Source: Labilibaculum sp. (GTDB lineage Bacteria; Bacteroidota; Bacteroidia; Bacteroidales; Marinifilaceae). From it: DNA of 64,000 nt. The translations under genes and the position numbers were made by a program. The stretch is from positions 2,728,001-2,792,000 of the forward strand of contig NZ_OY761461.1 of assembly GCF_963664555.1 (NCBI RefSeq), written 5' to 3'. The notes beneath the pieces are model-generated. The model worked only from the letters and a program-made list of their open reading frames with translations, did no database searches and was not told the DNA's origin. Positions 7,677 through 17,370 of the stretch are shown here, piece after piece. The first letter of the stretch is position 1; every line of letters starts with the position of its first letter.

Positions 7677-8981
7677 CTAGATATTTTTGACTTGAATTTT
7701 CGGTACAGGATTTAATTGACCTTCACTTGCAGCAACTATTGTTGCAACAGTAGCATCCCCTGTAACATTAACAACTGTACGAAGCATATCAAGTGGCCGG
7801 TCAATTCCTAATATTAATGCCAATCCCTCAATAGGTATTCCAACCGATGTTAAAACAATGATTAACATCACAATGCTCCCACCCGGAACTCCGGGTGTTC
7901 CGATCGATGCCAGAGTTGCTGTGACTACAATTATTAATTGGTCGTAAATATCTAAGTCTACACCAAATACCTGGGCGATAAAGACTGCGGCAATTGCCTG
8001 ATAACAACTGGTTCCATCCATATTAATGGTAACACCAACCGGAAGAACAAAACTCGCAACTTCATTTGCAACACCTATCTCATTTTCTACACACTCCATG
8101 GTAACTGGAAGAGTTGCCGCGCTGGAACTTGTTGAAAATGCTAACAGTTGGGCGGGTGAGATGGCCTTGTAAAAATCTGTGTATCTAACTGAAGTAAAAA
8201 ATTTAAGGAACAAAGGATAGATCACAAATATCATTATTAAAAGACCCAAAATTACGGTTATTGCATACAAACCTAAAGCCGAAAATAAATCAAGATCGCC
8301 GGAGAAATCGACTATTAAACCTGAAATAAGAGCAAATACGCCATAAGGAGCAAACAGCATAATAATGTCAATTATTTTGAGGATAATTGCATCTATCCCA
8401 TCAAAAAAATCTCTGACTACCTTAACTTTCTTTTCTTCCAAAATAACCATTGCAATGCCAAATAGAATTGCAAAGAATATGATTTGAAGCATTTTAGAAT
8501 TATCCGTAGCTGCCTGAAAGAAGTTGGAAGGAACAATATCTACAAGAAATTTGAGTGGAGACTCATTTTTTAAATCTGAAGCCTGATTTTTCTTTAAATC
8601 AATTGTTGTATGGTATTTTTCCTGTAACTCTACCTTTTTATGGTCGGGAAAAGTGTTCCCCGGTTCTATTGTATTCACTAATATTAAACCAAAACTTACA
8701 GCAATTACTGTAGAAAGGACGTAAAGAGAAATAGTTTTAATACCAATTCTTGATAATTTTGAAATATTGGAAAGACTTGATATTCCTTTTACCAAAGAAA
8801 CAAAGATCAAAGGAACAGCAATCAATTTTAATAAGTTTAAGAAAATATCACCCCAAGGTTTGATCCAATCATTGGTCAATTCAGATAATTCAAAATAAAC
8901 GGCAGTTAATCCCGCTATAATTCCAAATCCCATTCCAACTAAAATTTTCACGTAAAGAGGCAATCGTTTCCACATAATCAA
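7677..8981 (-). CDS. Dicarboxylate/amino acid:cation symporter (DAACS family)
   Basis: A 434-aa transporter of the GltP/DctA family, which takes up glutamate, aspartate or C4-dicarboxylates with Na+ or H+. Typical blocks are the serine-rich re-entrant loop FSTSSSAATLPVTM (about residues 282-295), VGVTINMDGTSCYQAIAAVFIAQVFG (about 310-335), and GTPGVPGGSIVMLIIVL in the second hairpin. Eight or so membrane segments are evident. The periplasmic loop between residues 105 and 150 is long and lysine-rich. It appears to be a single-gene unit. Substrate cannot be assigned between acidic amino acids and dicarboxylates. Confidence 0.92.
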   Translation of the reverse strand: MIMWKRLPLYVKILVGMGFGIIAGLTAVYFELSELTNDWIKPWGDIFLNLLKLIAVPLIFVSLVKGISSLSNISKLSRIGIKTISLYVLSTVIAVSFGLILVNTIEPGNTFPDHKKVELQEKYHTTIDLKKNQASDLKNESPLKFLVDIVPSNFFQAATDNSKMLQIIFFAILFGIAMVILEEKKVKVVRDFFDGIDAIILKIIDIIMLFAPYGVFALISGLIVDFSGDLDLFSALGLYAITVILGLLIMIFVIYPLFLKFFTSVRYTDFYKAISPAQLLAFSTSSSAATLPVTMECVENEIGVANEVASFVLPVGVTINMDGTSCYQAIAAVFIAQVFGVDLDIYDQLIIVVTATLASIGTPGVPGGSIVMLIIVLTSVGIPIEGLALILGIDRPLDMLRTVVNVTGDATVATIVAASEGQLNPVPKIQVKNI

Positions 8982-9031
8982 AATATTTTTTTATTGTGCT
9001 TTAAAGATACTTGATAAGACTAGAAAAACAA

Positions 9032-9058
9032 AGCCCGAAAACCAAAGGCTTTCGGGCT
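9032..9058 (-). terminator. Intrinsic terminator after the SlyD-like gene
   Basis: AGCCCGAAA/TTTCGGGCT form a perfect 9-bp stem with a 9-base loop, 22 bases past the stop. The minus-strand bases that follow are TTGTTTTTC. The other side is also T-rich, so it may work in both directions. Confidence 0.8.
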
Positions 9059-9080
9059 GAAATATTTTTTTCGAAAAGAA

Positions 9081-9623
9081 TTAGCATCCACATCCGCTGC
9101 CGCATCCGCCGCTCTCACAACTTCCGCTCTCACAACCACCCTGAGGTGCATAAGCTTCTTTCATTTCTTCTTCTGAAGCATCTCTAACTTCAATAACTTC
9201 ACCTTTGAAGAAAAGAGTATCTCCTGCAAGTGGATGATTGAAATCCATTTTGATAGTAGCATCCGTTACTTCAAGAACAATTCCATTCATTCTGCGGCCA
9301 GAGTTGTCTTGCATTGGAACTACATTTCCTTCTGCAATAACTTCCGAATCAAATTCACCGTTAACTTCAAATATATTTTTAGGAAGATCGATTACAGCTT
9401 CTTCTGATGCCTCACCGTATGCTTCTTCAGTTTCCAATTTGAAATCAAAAGAATCACCTACTTTAAGTCCCATCAATTTTTCTTCAAATTTTTCTAACAT
9501 CTGCCCTGCACCACATAAATAAGTAAGTGGAGTTTCTGCTACCGCTTTTTCAATAATCTCTCCCGAAAGATCAGTTTTTAATTCATAAATAACTGAAACA
9601 ACCTTATCTTTTGAAATTGTCAT
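9081..9623 (-). CDS. slyD: FKBP-type peptidyl-prolyl isomerase, SlyD-like
   Basis: A 180-aa cytoplasmic prolyl isomerase and chaperone. The FKBP half-domain with VISVIYEL-like start and GLKVGDSFDFKLETEEAYGEASEEAV surrounds an IF (insert-in-flap) region as in SlyD. NHPLAGDTLFFKGEVIEVRDAS is a strong SlyD block. The C-terminus is a metal-binding tail with six cysteines (GGCESGSCESGGCGSGCGC), the bacteroidal counterpart of the His/Cys-rich tail that gives SlyD nickel binding. The gene is a single unit with a terminator behind it. Confidence 0.92.
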   Translation of the reverse strand: MTISKDKVVSVIYELKTDLSGEIIEKAVAETPLTYLCGAGQMLEKFEEKLMGLKVGDSFDFKLETEEAYGEASEEAVIDLPKNIFEVNGEFDSEVIAEGNVVPMQDNSGRRMNGIVLEVTDATIKMDFNHPLAGDTLFFKGEVIEVRDASEEEMKEAYAPQGGCESGSCESGGCGSGCGC

Positions 9624-9754
9624 AATATTTTTTTTTTATTTATTATATCCTTAATCTGAATCCCAAAACATGAAAATTCTGTACAAAGAAAGTACAATTA
9701 TTTCTTTATTCAAATAAAAAAGGAGTTGATAGTCCAAATTTATTCCTTTTAATA

Positions 9755-10240
9755 TTATTTGTAATGTTCCGGATTTAAAGCATCAGGCCTCCAATTGTAT
9801 AGAAATGATTTTACTTTTTCGAAATCGTAAGCTTTGTCTTGTTCTAAATTACCTGTGTTTTGCGTATGAAGTCGTTCACCTTTACTATTTAATACGACCA
9901 TGACAGGAAATCCAAAACGCTGAGGATAACCAAGTTCAGCCAATGCATCTAAGTTTTTATTTTCTTTGCTGTAGTTTACCTCAAGAAAAATATAATTGTC
10001 TTCAACAAGTTTATTTAATGTGGTGTCAGTACTTAGATAGTTATGCATTTTTATGCACCAGGGACACCAATTTCCTCCAATCTGAAGTAGGACATGTTTT
10101 CCTTCTTTTTTTGCTTTCTCAACTGCTTTGGCAATTTCCTCTTTCCCGTTAAGAGATGGATCATAAGGCTTTTGGCCTATTGAAGTCAGGCTAAATAGAA
10201 GAAATAAACTTACTAAAACGGTAATTTTTTTAGTTTTCAT
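9755..10240 (-). CDS. Secreted thioredoxin-family protein
   Basis: A 161-aa exported protein with signal peptide MKTKKITVLVSLFLLFSLTS followed by IGQ. The thioredoxin-like domain carries GGNWCPWCIKM with the redox pair C59/C62. A WCxWC site with a short 'thiol:disulfide interchange DsbD C-terminal' type fold is common in periplasmic thioredoxins of Bacteroidota that handle oxidative damage or protein maturation. The later block GYPQRFGFPVMVVLNSKGE contains the cis-Pro typical of the fold. The gene lies divergent to the biotin operon. The partner protein is unknown. Confidence 0.88.
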   Translation of the reverse strand: MKTKKITVLVSLFLLFSLTSIGQKPYDPSLNGKEEIAKAVEKAKKEGKHVLLQIGGNWCPWCIKMHNYLSTDTTLNKLVEDNYIFLEVNYSKENKNLDALAELGYPQRFGFPVMVVLNSKGERLHTQNTGNLEQDKAYDFEKVKSFLYNWRPDALNPEHYK

Positions 10241-10339
10241 GTTTGTAATTTAAATTTGAAGCAATTTAAATTAAATTGAAGGTAAATCAAGGAGATTTCA
10301 GATTTTTAACGAACAAATAACATTTTAAGACCAACCTAA

Positions 10340-10353
10340 ACAACATATGTTGT
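10340..10353. promoter_or_regulatory. Perfect 14-bp palindrome upstream of bioA
   Basis: ACAACATATGTTGT is a perfect palindrome between the divergent thioredoxin and bioA starts, 62 bases before the bioA ATG. It could be an operator for either gene. It does not clearly match a BirA site (TTGTAAACC type), so its role is open. Confidence 0.35.
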
Positions 10354-10414
10354 AAAAATACTTTAGAATTGGTACGGTTTAGAAGGATTAACCCTAGTTT
10401 TACAAAGAATTTAC

Positions 10415-11719
10415 ATGAAAAAAACTCCTATGTCGGAACAGTTTAAGCCATCTGATCTCATTTTTGATAAAGAACATATTTGGCATCCATATACTTCAAT
10501 GCATGAGCCACTCCCCGTCTACCCGGTTATTTCGGCTGATGGTGTAAGACTTACATTGGATTCTGGTCAAGATATTATTGATGGAATGTCTTCGTGGTGG
10601 TGCGCTGTTCACGGATATAATCATCCTGTTTTGAATAAAGCGATTCAAAAGCAATTAAAAAAGATGTCGCATGTGATGTTCGGCGGAATAACACACAAAC
10701 CTGCAATTGAGCTGGCCAAGTTATTGGTTGATATAAGTCCGGAGGGAATGGAGAAGGTCTTCTTTAGCGATTCTGGTTCTGTATCTGTTGAGGTGGCAAT
10801 GAAAATGGCTCTACAATATTGGTTTACCAAAGGAAATTCAAATAAAAATAAATTTTTGAGCATCCGTTCAGGATACCATGGCGACACTTTTAATGCCATG
10901 TCTGTTTGTGATCCTGTAACTGGAATGCATGAAATTTTTAAAGGAGTGTTGCCTGTTAATTACTTTGCCGAATCGCCAAGTTGTGGTTTTTATGATGAAT
11001 GGGATTCAAACTCTTTTCAGTCTATGCAATATATGATTGAAAAACATCATGAAGAACTTGCTGCCATCATTTTAGAGCCTGTTGTTCAGGGGGCTGGAGG
11101 AATGAAATTTTACCATCCCCAATACCTAACGGAACTGCGAAGAGCCTGTGACAAATATAATATATTGCTTATTCTCGATGAAATAGCAACTGGCTTTGGT
11201 CGAACCGGAAAATTATTTGCTTGCGAACATGCAGATATATCACCGGATATTATGTGCGTTGGAAAAGCGATAACAGGTGGTTATTTAAGTTTTGCGGCGA
11301 CCTTAACTTCACAAAAAGTAAGTGATGGAATTTCTGCCGGAGCTCCAGGTTGCTTTATGCATGGACCTACATTTATGGGAAATCCTTTGGCATGTGCTGT
11401 AGGTGTGGCAAGTGTTAATTTGCTTTTGAATTCATCCTGTTTGGATCAGGTTCGTAAAATTGAAAAACAATTAATTAAGAATTTGTCGAAGGCCAAGGAA
11501 TTAAAACAAGTAAAAGATGTTCGAATTTTGGGCGCTATTGGAGTAATTGAAATGAATGAATCGGTAAATATGGCTTCTATTCAAAAGCAATTTGTGGAGA
11601 ACGGAGTTTGGGTTCGCCCATTTGGAAAATTAGTCTATATTATGCCGCCATTTATTATATCTGAAGAAGATTTATCTTTCCTTTGCAAAGCTTTGGTTAA
11701 AGTGGTAGCAATGCAATAA
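10415..11719 (+). CDS. bioA: Adenosylmethionine-8-amino-7-oxononanoate aminotransferase
   Basis: Class III PLP aminotransferase that converts 8-amino-7-oxononanoate (KAPA) to 7,8-diaminononanoate with S-adenosylmethionine as amino donor. The 434-aa protein begins with the BioA block [12 protein letters not shown]. It has [16 protein letters not shown], the cofactor block [15 protein letters not shown], and the Schiff-base lysine in [20 protein letters not shown] second in-frame ATG five codons in (MSEQ) is possible. First gene of a tight operon bioA-bioF-bioG-bioC-bioD; the gap to bioF is 7 bases. Confidence 0.96.
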   Translation: MKKTPMSEQFKPSDLIFDKEHIWHPYTSMHEPLPVYPVISADGVRLTLDSGQDIIDGMSSWWCAVHGYNHPVLNKAIQKQLKKMSHVMFGGITHKPAIELAKLLVDISPEGMEKVFFSDSGSVSVEVAMKMALQYWFTKGNSNKNKFLSIRSGYHGDTFNAMSVCDPVTGMHEIFKGVLPVNYFAESPSCGFYDEWDSNSFQSMQYMIEKHHEELAAIILEPVVQGAGGMKFYHPQYLTELRRACDKYNILLILDEIATGFGRTGKLFACEHADISPDIMCVGKAITGGYLSFAATLTSQKVSDGISAGAPGCFMHGPTFMGNPLACAVGVASVNLLLNSSCLDQVRKIEKQLIKNLSKAKELKQVKDVRILGAIGVIEMNESVNMASIQKQFVENGVWVRPFGKLVYIMPPFIISEEDLSFLCKALVKVVAMQ

Positions 11720-11726
11720 ACTAAAA

Positions 11727-12848
11727 ATGGATCAAAAACTGATTAAATACAAAGAAGAATTACAGAAGCTTGAGGAATCTGGGAACCTTCGTGCCCTAAA
11801 AATGATTTCAGAAAGTAACTATAAGGTTAACCTCTCTTCAAATGATTATTTAGGGGTTAGTAAGAAGAATATACCGCGGCCAAAGGGGAATTCTTTTGGC
11901 TCCGGATCATCTCGCCTGCTTACTGGAAATTTTAAGGAATATCAGTTACTGGAAGATGAATTGGAAAAATTGTATGGACGCCCTTCCCTATTTTTTAACT
12001 CAGGATATCATGCCAATATTGGTATTTTAGCAGCTTTAGCAGGAAAAGATGATTTGATAATATCCGACAAATTGAACCATGCCAGTATAATTGATGGTAT
12101 TCGTTTAAGTAGTGCCGAACAAGTTCGTTTTAAACATGCTGATTACGATCATTTAACACATATTCTTACTACAAAACGGAAAGATTTCAATCGGGTTTTT
12201 ATTGTAAGCGAATCGGTTTTTAGTATGGATGGTAACGAAGCCGACCTCGAAAAGCTGATTGAAATAAAAAAACAATTTGATTGCTTTTTATATATTGATG
12301 AAGCTCATGCTCTTGGTGTTAGAGGTATCAAAGGGCTTGGTTTATCGGAAGAGAAATCATGCCTTGATGAAATTGATTTACTAATTGGAACTTTTGGTAA
12401 AGCAATGAACTCAATTGGTGCATATGTTATTTGTGATGCTATTCTTAAAGAGTATTTAATTAACAAAATGCGTTCTTTGATTTTCACCACTGCTCTACCT
12501 CCAATTGTAATCAGTTGGAACTATATTATGTTACGAACCATTGTAAAAATGAAAATGGAACGGGAGCATCTACAATCCATATCAGAACAATTAAGAGAAG
12601 GCCTGAAGAATGCCGGAATAGAAACAATGGGAAGTTCAAATATTATTCCGGTTCTGGTTGGAGACAGTCAAAAATGCGTTAATTTAGCTGAGTATTTGCA
12701 AAAAAAAGGATTTTTGGTATTCCCTATCCGACCACCTGCAGTACCTAAAGATTCTGCCAGACTTCGTATTTCTGTTTGTGCAGATATGGATTGGGAAGAT
12801 CTTAAAGATTTGCCGGAACTGATAAAGAATTATTGCGATGAAAAGTGA
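11727..12848 (+). CDS. bioF: 8-amino-7-oxononanoate synthase
   Basis: Alpha-oxoamine synthase that condenses pimeloyl-ACP (or -CoA) with L-alanine to give KAPA. In 373 aa the usual blocks are present: NLSSNDYLG (about 31-39), GSGSSRLLTGN, HASIIDGIRLS, the cofactor aspartate in YIDEAHALGVRG, and the PLP lysine in IGTFGKAMNSIGAY. It overlaps bioG by 11 bases, so translation is probably coupled. Confidence 0.96.
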   Translation: MDQKLIKYKEELQKLEESGNLRALKMISESNYKVNLSSNDYLGVSKKNIPRPKGNSFGSGSSRLLTGNFKEYQLLEDELEKLYGRPSLFFNSGYHANIGILAALAGKDDLIISDKLNHASIIDGIRLSSAEQVRFKHADYDHLTHILTTKRKDFNRVFIVSESVFSMDGNEADLEKLIEIKKQFDCFLYIDEAHALGVRGIKGLGLSEEKSCLDEIDLLIGTFGKAMNSIGAYVICDAILKEYLINKMRSLIFTTALPPIVISWNYIMLRTIVKMKMEREHLQSISEQLREGLKNAGIETMGSSNIIPVLVGDSQKCVNLAEYLQKKGFLVFPIRPPAVPKDSARLRISVCADMDWEDLKDLPELIKNYCDEK

Positions 12849-13530
12849 ATGGTTACACAAATCAGCTAACGAGAAGTGCATTTTGTTTATGAATGGCTGG
12901 GGATGCGATGCAAATCCTTTTCAAGCAATAAATTCAAAAGAGTACGATGTTCTAATGTGTTTTGACTATCGGGATATATTAATTCCTAAACAGGTTGAAA
13001 GGCTGTTTGAAAATTATCAGGAAGTACATTTGGTTGCATGGTCGCTTGGTGTTTATGTCGCAAACATGCTCTACCATCAATGGAAAAATCTATTTGCCGG
13101 TAAAATTGCGATAAATGGAACTTTACAAGCAATTGATAATTTGAAAGGTATTCCTCCTGCCGTTTTTCAGGGCACCATAGATGGATTAAATTCTCGAACT
13201 ATTGAGAAGTTTTGGCTTCGTATGTGTGGTGGTAAAAATGGGTTTGATCGTTTCAAAATGCAAATGCCACAACGGAATATTGAGGATCAAAAGGAAGAAT
13301 TAATTGTACTTCAAGAGCTTGTACAAAATCATTTTATTGATTGGAATGTATATGATTCGGTATTATTGGGGCAAAACGATTTAATTTTTCCATTTGAAAA
13401 TTTAGAAAATGCATGGCGTGAGCAAAATAATATAATTAAAATGGAAAATACTCCTCACTTTTGTTTTTACAGTTGGAATTCGTGGGATGATTTAATGGAG
13501 GAATGTAAAAGTGCAGCATCAAAATATTAA
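12838..13530 (+). CDS. bioG: Pimeloyl-ACP methyl ester esterase, BioG family
   Basis: A 230-aa alpha/beta-hydrolase of the BioG (DUF452) type. BioG removes the methyl ester from pimeloyl-ACP so that it can leave fatty-acid elongation and enter the biotin pathway. Visible features are the N-terminal FMNGWGCDANPF, the nucleophile in VAWSLGVYVAN, an acid in GQNDLIFPFEN and the C-terminal histidine in TPHFCFYSW. It overlaps bioF by 11 bases upstream and bioC by 20 bases downstream. BioG replaces BioH in many Bacteroidota, and its position beside bioC supports the call. Confidence 0.92.
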   Translation: MKSEWLHKSANEKCILFMNGWGCDANPFQAINSKEYDVLMCFDYRDILIPKQVERLFENYQEVHLVAWSLGVYVANMLYHQWKNLFAGKIAINGTLQAIDNLKGIPPAVFQGTIDGLNSRTIEKFWLRMCGGKNGFDRFKMQMPQRNIEDQKEELIVLQELVQNHFIDWNVYDSVLLGQNDLIFPFENLENAWREQNNIIKMENTPHFCFYSWNSWDDLMEECKSAASKY

Positions 13531-14272
13531 TAAAGATAAAGTACAAAAAGGATTCGTAAAAAGTATCGAAACCTATCGTAAACATGCTATTGTTCAGGAA
13601 GCTATCGCCTCCAGATTGATTAATGAATTGTTGCGTCAACCCGTAAGCCATTTTTCGAAAGTTCTGGAGATTGGGTGCGGTCCGGCTGTACTTACTGATA
13701 AATTTTTCCAAAAATTCAATACCGATTTGTATTATGCAAATGATATTGTAGAAGAATATTCAGACATTCTTAGCTCTATTCATTCGGATATACAATTTTT
13801 GGGTGGAGATATTGAGTCTATGGACTTACCAGATTCGTTGGATTTGATTATTTCGAGTTCAACATTCCAATGGTTCAATAATTTAGATGGGTTTTTGACA
13901 AAAATACACAAAGCTTTACAGCCTGACGGGTTACTTGTATTTAGCACTTTTGGCCCCGATAATTACAGAGAAATACGCGAAGTGAATGGCAAAGGATTAA
14001 ATTATTTGTCGTTTGGAAAGCATGAACGGCTTCTGTCTGATAAGTTTGAAATTCTTTGGAGTGACAAAGAAACAATTACCCGTTTCTTCTCAGATCCTCT
14101 TGGTGTTTTATCTCATATGAAGCAAACTGGTGTAAACGGAATTCCAGGAAAGGCTTGGACAAAAAGCGATCTGAAGAATTTTAAAGAGGATTATCAGGAT
14201 TTGTTTGGTACCGACTTGGGTGTACCCCTTACCTATCAACCCTTATATTTTATTGCGAAACCTAAAAAATAA
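13511..14272 (+). CDS. bioC: Malonyl-ACP O-methyltransferase
   Basis: S-adenosylmethionine-dependent methyltransferase that methylates the free carboxyl of malonyl-ACP, disguising it for two rounds of fatty-acid elongation. At 253 aa it has the SAM motif VLEIGCGPAVLT (about 52-63), the second motif GGDIESMDLPDSLDLIISSSTFQWF, and the BioC-type block GLLVFSTFGPDNYREIREVNG. The start overlaps bioG by 20 bases. The next gene, bioD, starts 8 bases after its stop. Confidence 0.94.
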   Translation: MQHQNINKDKVQKGFVKSIETYRKHAIVQEAIASRLINELLRQPVSHFSKVLEIGCGPAVLTDKFFQKFNTDLYYANDIVEEYSDILSSIHSDIQFLGGDIESMDLPDSLDLIISSSTFQWFNNLDGFLTKIHKALQPDGLLVFSTFGPDNYREIREVNGKGLNYLSFGKHERLLSDKFEILWSDKETITRFFSDPLGVLSHMKQTGVNGIPGKAWTKSDLKNFKEDYQDLFGTDLGVPLTYQPLYFIAKPKK

Positions 14273-14279
14273 ATTAATA

Positions 14280-14963
14280 ATGCCAACCTATTTTATTGCA
14301 GGAATTGATACTGATACCGGTAAAACATTTGCAACAGGCTTAATGGCCAAGTATTTATCGGATCAGAAAAAATCAGTGATAACTCAAAAATTTGCACAAA
14401 CCGGTTGCAAAGGAATCTCTGAAGATATTTTAATGCATCGGGAAATAATGGGAATGGAAATTCAAGAGGTTGATAAAGACGGAACTACCTGTCCGTATGT
14501 TTTTGATTATCCTGCATCACCGCATCTTGCCGCTCAAATGCAAAATCAGGAAATTGATATTAAAAGAATTGAAAAATCGACTGCAATTCTTGAAGATCAA
14601 TTTGATTATCTTCTTTTGGAAGGTGTAGGTGGTATGCATGTTCCCATAACTTTGGATTATTCACTTCTTGATTTTATGGAGGAGAAAAAATATCCGGTGA
14701 TTTTAGTTACATCATCAAAATTGGGTAGTATTAATCACACTCTTCTCAGTTTTGAAATTGCACAACGAAGACAAATTCCAATTAAAGGATTAATCTACAA
14801 TCAATATCCTGCAAACAGTGAATTCATTTTAAAAGATTCAGTACAGGTTTTTAAAACTTACTTGAAAAAATATGGATTTGATTGTCCAATTATCGAGATT
14901 CCGGAATTGAAGAAAAACGAAATATCAAATGTTGATTTTAGCAAACTGTTTTTTGCAGAATAA
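14280..14963 (+). CDS. bioD: Dethiobiotin synthetase
   Basis: ATP-dependent carboxylase that closes the ureido ring of dethiobiotin from diaminononanoate and CO2. The start is set at ATG 14280, giving MPTYFIAGIDTDTGKTFATG, because the P-loop GIDTDTGKT then sits at the normal distance from the N-terminus; the upstream part of the open frame is bioC in another frame. Further blocks are QTGCKG, the LLLEGVGGMHVPI magnesium-binding loop, and VTSSKLGSINHTLLS. Length is 227 aa. It is the last gene of the operon; bioB is not in this window. Confidence 0.95.
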   Translation: MPTYFIAGIDTDTGKTFATGLMAKYLSDQKKSVITQKFAQTGCKGISEDILMHREIMGMEIQEVDKDGTTCPYVFDYPASPHLAAQMQNQEIDIKRIEKSTAILEDQFDYLLLEGVGGMHVPITLDYSLLDFMEEKKYPVILVTSSKLGSINHTLLSFEIAQRRQIPIKGLIYNQYPANSEFILKDSVQVFKTYLKKYGFDCPIIEIPELKKNEISNVDFSKLFFAE

Positions 14964-15369
14964 TAGCATGTGAGTAATATCACAAAATTCAGATTATTTT
15001 TTAAGCCTTTCAGAAAGAAATAGTCTTGCCCTACTTCAACGAGCATGTAATTTATTTAATTCTCAGGCGCTTAAAAAAATAAAAATTCCAGATTAAATGT
15101 CACATAATCAATAAATAAAATAGAATCTACTAATGTCTGATTTATATACATTCTAGAAGAAATTGTGTTTTTTTTTAGAATTTCACACATTATATTATTG
15201 ATTTTTGTTAAAACAGATCTAAAGATCCTATTATTCTTGTTTATTAGATGGATTTTATCTTTTTTTGTACTCGCTTATTTGTAACGATTCCATATAAATA
15301 ATTCGGTTTATTATTGAGTTAAATACGAATGAATTTATGGATGAACAAAATTGAATACATAAATTAAGA
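14964..15369. other. Gene-free spacer after the biotin operon
   Basis: About 400 AT-rich bases between bioD and the flavin oxidoreductase gene. I find no coding frame and no RNA gene. There is no strong terminator; a weak GTGA/TCAC pair follows bioD. No exact TAnnTTTG promoter was seen for the next gene. Confidence 0.5.
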
Positions 15370-16014
15370 ATGAGATCACACAAAGTTATTGAGATAAGAA
15401 ATTTGACTTCTTCCACCTATGTTATAAGGATGGAAAAAAATGATTTTACATTTAAAACAGGGCAATACATAACCCTTGGATTTTCCGGAAGTATTGATCG
15501 AAGAGAATATTCTATATATAGTTCTGAAAATGATGATTTTTTAGAAGTATTAATTAAAGAAGTTGAAAACGGTTTGGTTTCAAAAAAACTGAAACGATGT
15601 AAATCCGGTGATTATTTAGATGTTGATGGGCCTTTTGGTCATTTCTCATTAGAGGAATCAGAAATTAGTAAGAAAAAGTTTCTATTTATTGCTACAGGTA
15701 CCGGTATATCTCCAATTCATAGTTTTGTTGAAACTCATCCTGAAATGGATTACCGAGTACTTCATGGCGTGCGGATTGAAGAAGAAGCATATGAGAAAGA
15801 TAGTTATCCGAATGGAAAGTACATTTTATGTACCTCCCGCGAAAAATCAGGTGATTTTTATGGTAGAGTAACGGATTATTTATTGAAAAATCCAATTCCC
15901 TCAGATACAGTTTGTTATTTGTGTGGTAATTGTCATATGATTTATGAAGCTTACGACATTCTTGAAAAACAAGGAATTGTATTGGGCCCTATTCATACAG
16001 AAGTTTACTTTTAA
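15370..16014 (+). CDS. Small FAD/NAD(P)H oxidoreductase (ferredoxin-NADP reductase type)
   Basis: A 214-aa protein of the ferredoxin-NADP+ reductase superfamily. The N-terminal barrel binds FAD through RREYSIYS (about 48-55). The C-terminal Rossmann half binds NAD(P) through FIATGTGISPIHSF (about 108-121) and ends in the CGNCHMIYEAYDIL block and an aromatic C-terminal residue (VYF). It has no ferredoxin domain. The electron acceptor is not evident. It lies 12 bases upstream of miaB in the same orientation, so it could supply electrons to the Fe-S methylthiotransferases behind it, but this is inference only. Confidence 0.85.
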   Translation: MRSHKVIEIRNLTSSTYVIRMEKNDFTFKTGQYITLGFSGSIDRREYSIYSSENDDFLEVLIKEVENGLVSKKLKRCKSGDYLDVDGPFGHFSLEESEISKKKFLFIATGTGISPIHSFVETHPEMDYRVLHGVRIEEEAYEKDSYPNGKYILCTSREKSGDFYGRVTDYLLKNPIPSDTVCYLCGNCHMIYEAYDILEKQGIVLGPIHTEVYF

Positions 16015-16026
16015 GAAAAAATAAAA

Positions 16027-17370
16027 ATGAAATATCATCTTGTATCATTAGGTTGTCAAATGAACGCTTCGGATGGAGAAAGAGTTCGTTCGGTAATCGA
16101 AAACATGGGCTACCAATGGACAGATAAAGAAGAAGAAGCCAATTTAATTGGGATTTTAGCTTGTTCTGTTCGTCAAAAGGCAATCGACAAGGTTTATTCC
16201 AAAATTCATAAATGGAATTTGTGGAAAAACAAACGGAACCTAATCACTTTTGTTTCCGGTTGTATCCTACCCTCTGATTTGGATAAGTTTCTCAAGTTGT
16301 TTGATATTATTTTTCAAATGAAAGATTTGCCAAAATTGCCGGAAATGGTTCAGCATTATGGAATTACAACTCCTATTGGATTGCAGCAAGGGTTTGATTC
16401 TCAGAATGAAAATATTTCTGAATTCTGGCATGTAAAACCTAGTTATACTTCTGAATTTGAGGCTTTTGTTCCCATTCAAAACGGTTGTGATAAGTTTTGT
16501 TCATTTTGTGCGGTTCCATATACCAGGGGGAGAGAAGTTTCCCGTCCATCCGATGAAATTGTAACAGAAATTCAAAATTTGGTGGAGCGTGGATTTAAAT
16601 CAATTACCTTACTTGGACAAAATGTAAATTCATATGGTCTTGATAAAAAAGGTGATGAAATTGATTTTCCTGAATTGTTGCGTAGAGTTGGAGATTTGGG
16701 AAATCAACTTAAAAAGGAGTTTTGGATTTACTTTACTTCTCCGCATCCACGCGATATGACTGATGAAGTTATTGAAGTAATTGCTCAATATAAATGCCTT
16801 GCCAAACAAATTCACTTACCAATTCAATCGGGCGATGATAAAGTTCTTATTCACATGAATCGTAAGCATGGAATAGAGAAATACAGGCAAATTGTTCAAA
16901 CAATTCAACGCTTACTTCCTGAAGCGACTCTCTTTACGGATATTATTGTTGGTTTTACAGGAGAAAATGACGAGCAATTTGAGAACACCAGAAAAGCAAT
17001 GAGTGAGTTTAAATATAATATGGCTTACATTGCAATATACTCCTCTCGGCCTGGAGCATTAAGTCATCGTTGGTTTGATGATGTAAGTCTGGATATTAAG
17101 AAAGAGCGACACCATATTTTAACTCAGGATTTGAAGATTCATTCCAAAAATTACAATTCATCAATGGTGGGTAAAACTTATCGGGTATTGGTTAAAGGAC
17201 AGGCTAAACATGATGGTTACCTTGCGGGATTAACAGAGGGAAGAATTAATGTACGGTTTTTATCTCAGGATGAGAATTTGATAGGCCAATTTGTAGATGT
17301 GAAAATTACATCGGCCGCTGATTTTTCAGTTGAAGGTGAAATGATAACGATAAAAGAAAGTGTAGCGTGA
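16027..17370 (+). CDS. miaB: tRNA-2-methylthio-N6-dimethylallyladenosine synthase (MiaB-type)
   Basis: Radical-SAM methylthiotransferase of 447 aa that adds a methylthio group to i6A37 of tRNA. The N-terminal UPF0004 domain has three cluster cysteines, C10 (LGCQMN), C46 (LACSVRQKA) and C79 (VSGCIL). The radical-SAM domain carries CDKFCSFCAVPYTRG, and a TRAM domain lies at the C-terminus. It is somewhat divergent: the usual NTCSVR motif around the second cysteine reads LACSVR here, and the first domain is shorter than in classical MiaB. MiaB is preferred over RimO because of the GREVSRP block and the adjacent mtaB. The stop overlaps the mtaB start by 4 bases. Confidence 0.88.
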   Translation: MKYHLVSLGCQMNASDGERVRSVIENMGYQWTDKEEEANLIGILACSVRQKAIDKVYSKIHKWNLWKNKRNLITFVSGCILPSDLDKFLKLFDIIFQMKDLPKLPEMVQHYGITTPIGLQQGFDSQNENISEFWHVKPSYTSEFEAFVPIQNGCDKFCSFCAVPYTRGREVSRPSDEIVTEIQNLVERGFKSITLLGQNVNSYGLDKKGDEIDFPELLRRVGDLGNQLKKEFWIYFTSPHPRDMTDEVIEVIAQYKCLAKQIHLPIQSGDDKVLIHMNRKHGIEKYRQIVQTIQRLLPEATLFTDIIVGFTGENDEQFENTRKAMSEFKYNMAYIAIYSSRPGALSHRWFDDVSLDIKKERHHILTQDLKIHSKNYNSSMVGKTYRVLVKGQAKHDGYLAGLTEGRINVRFLSQDENLIGQFVDVKITSAADFSVEGEMITIKESVA

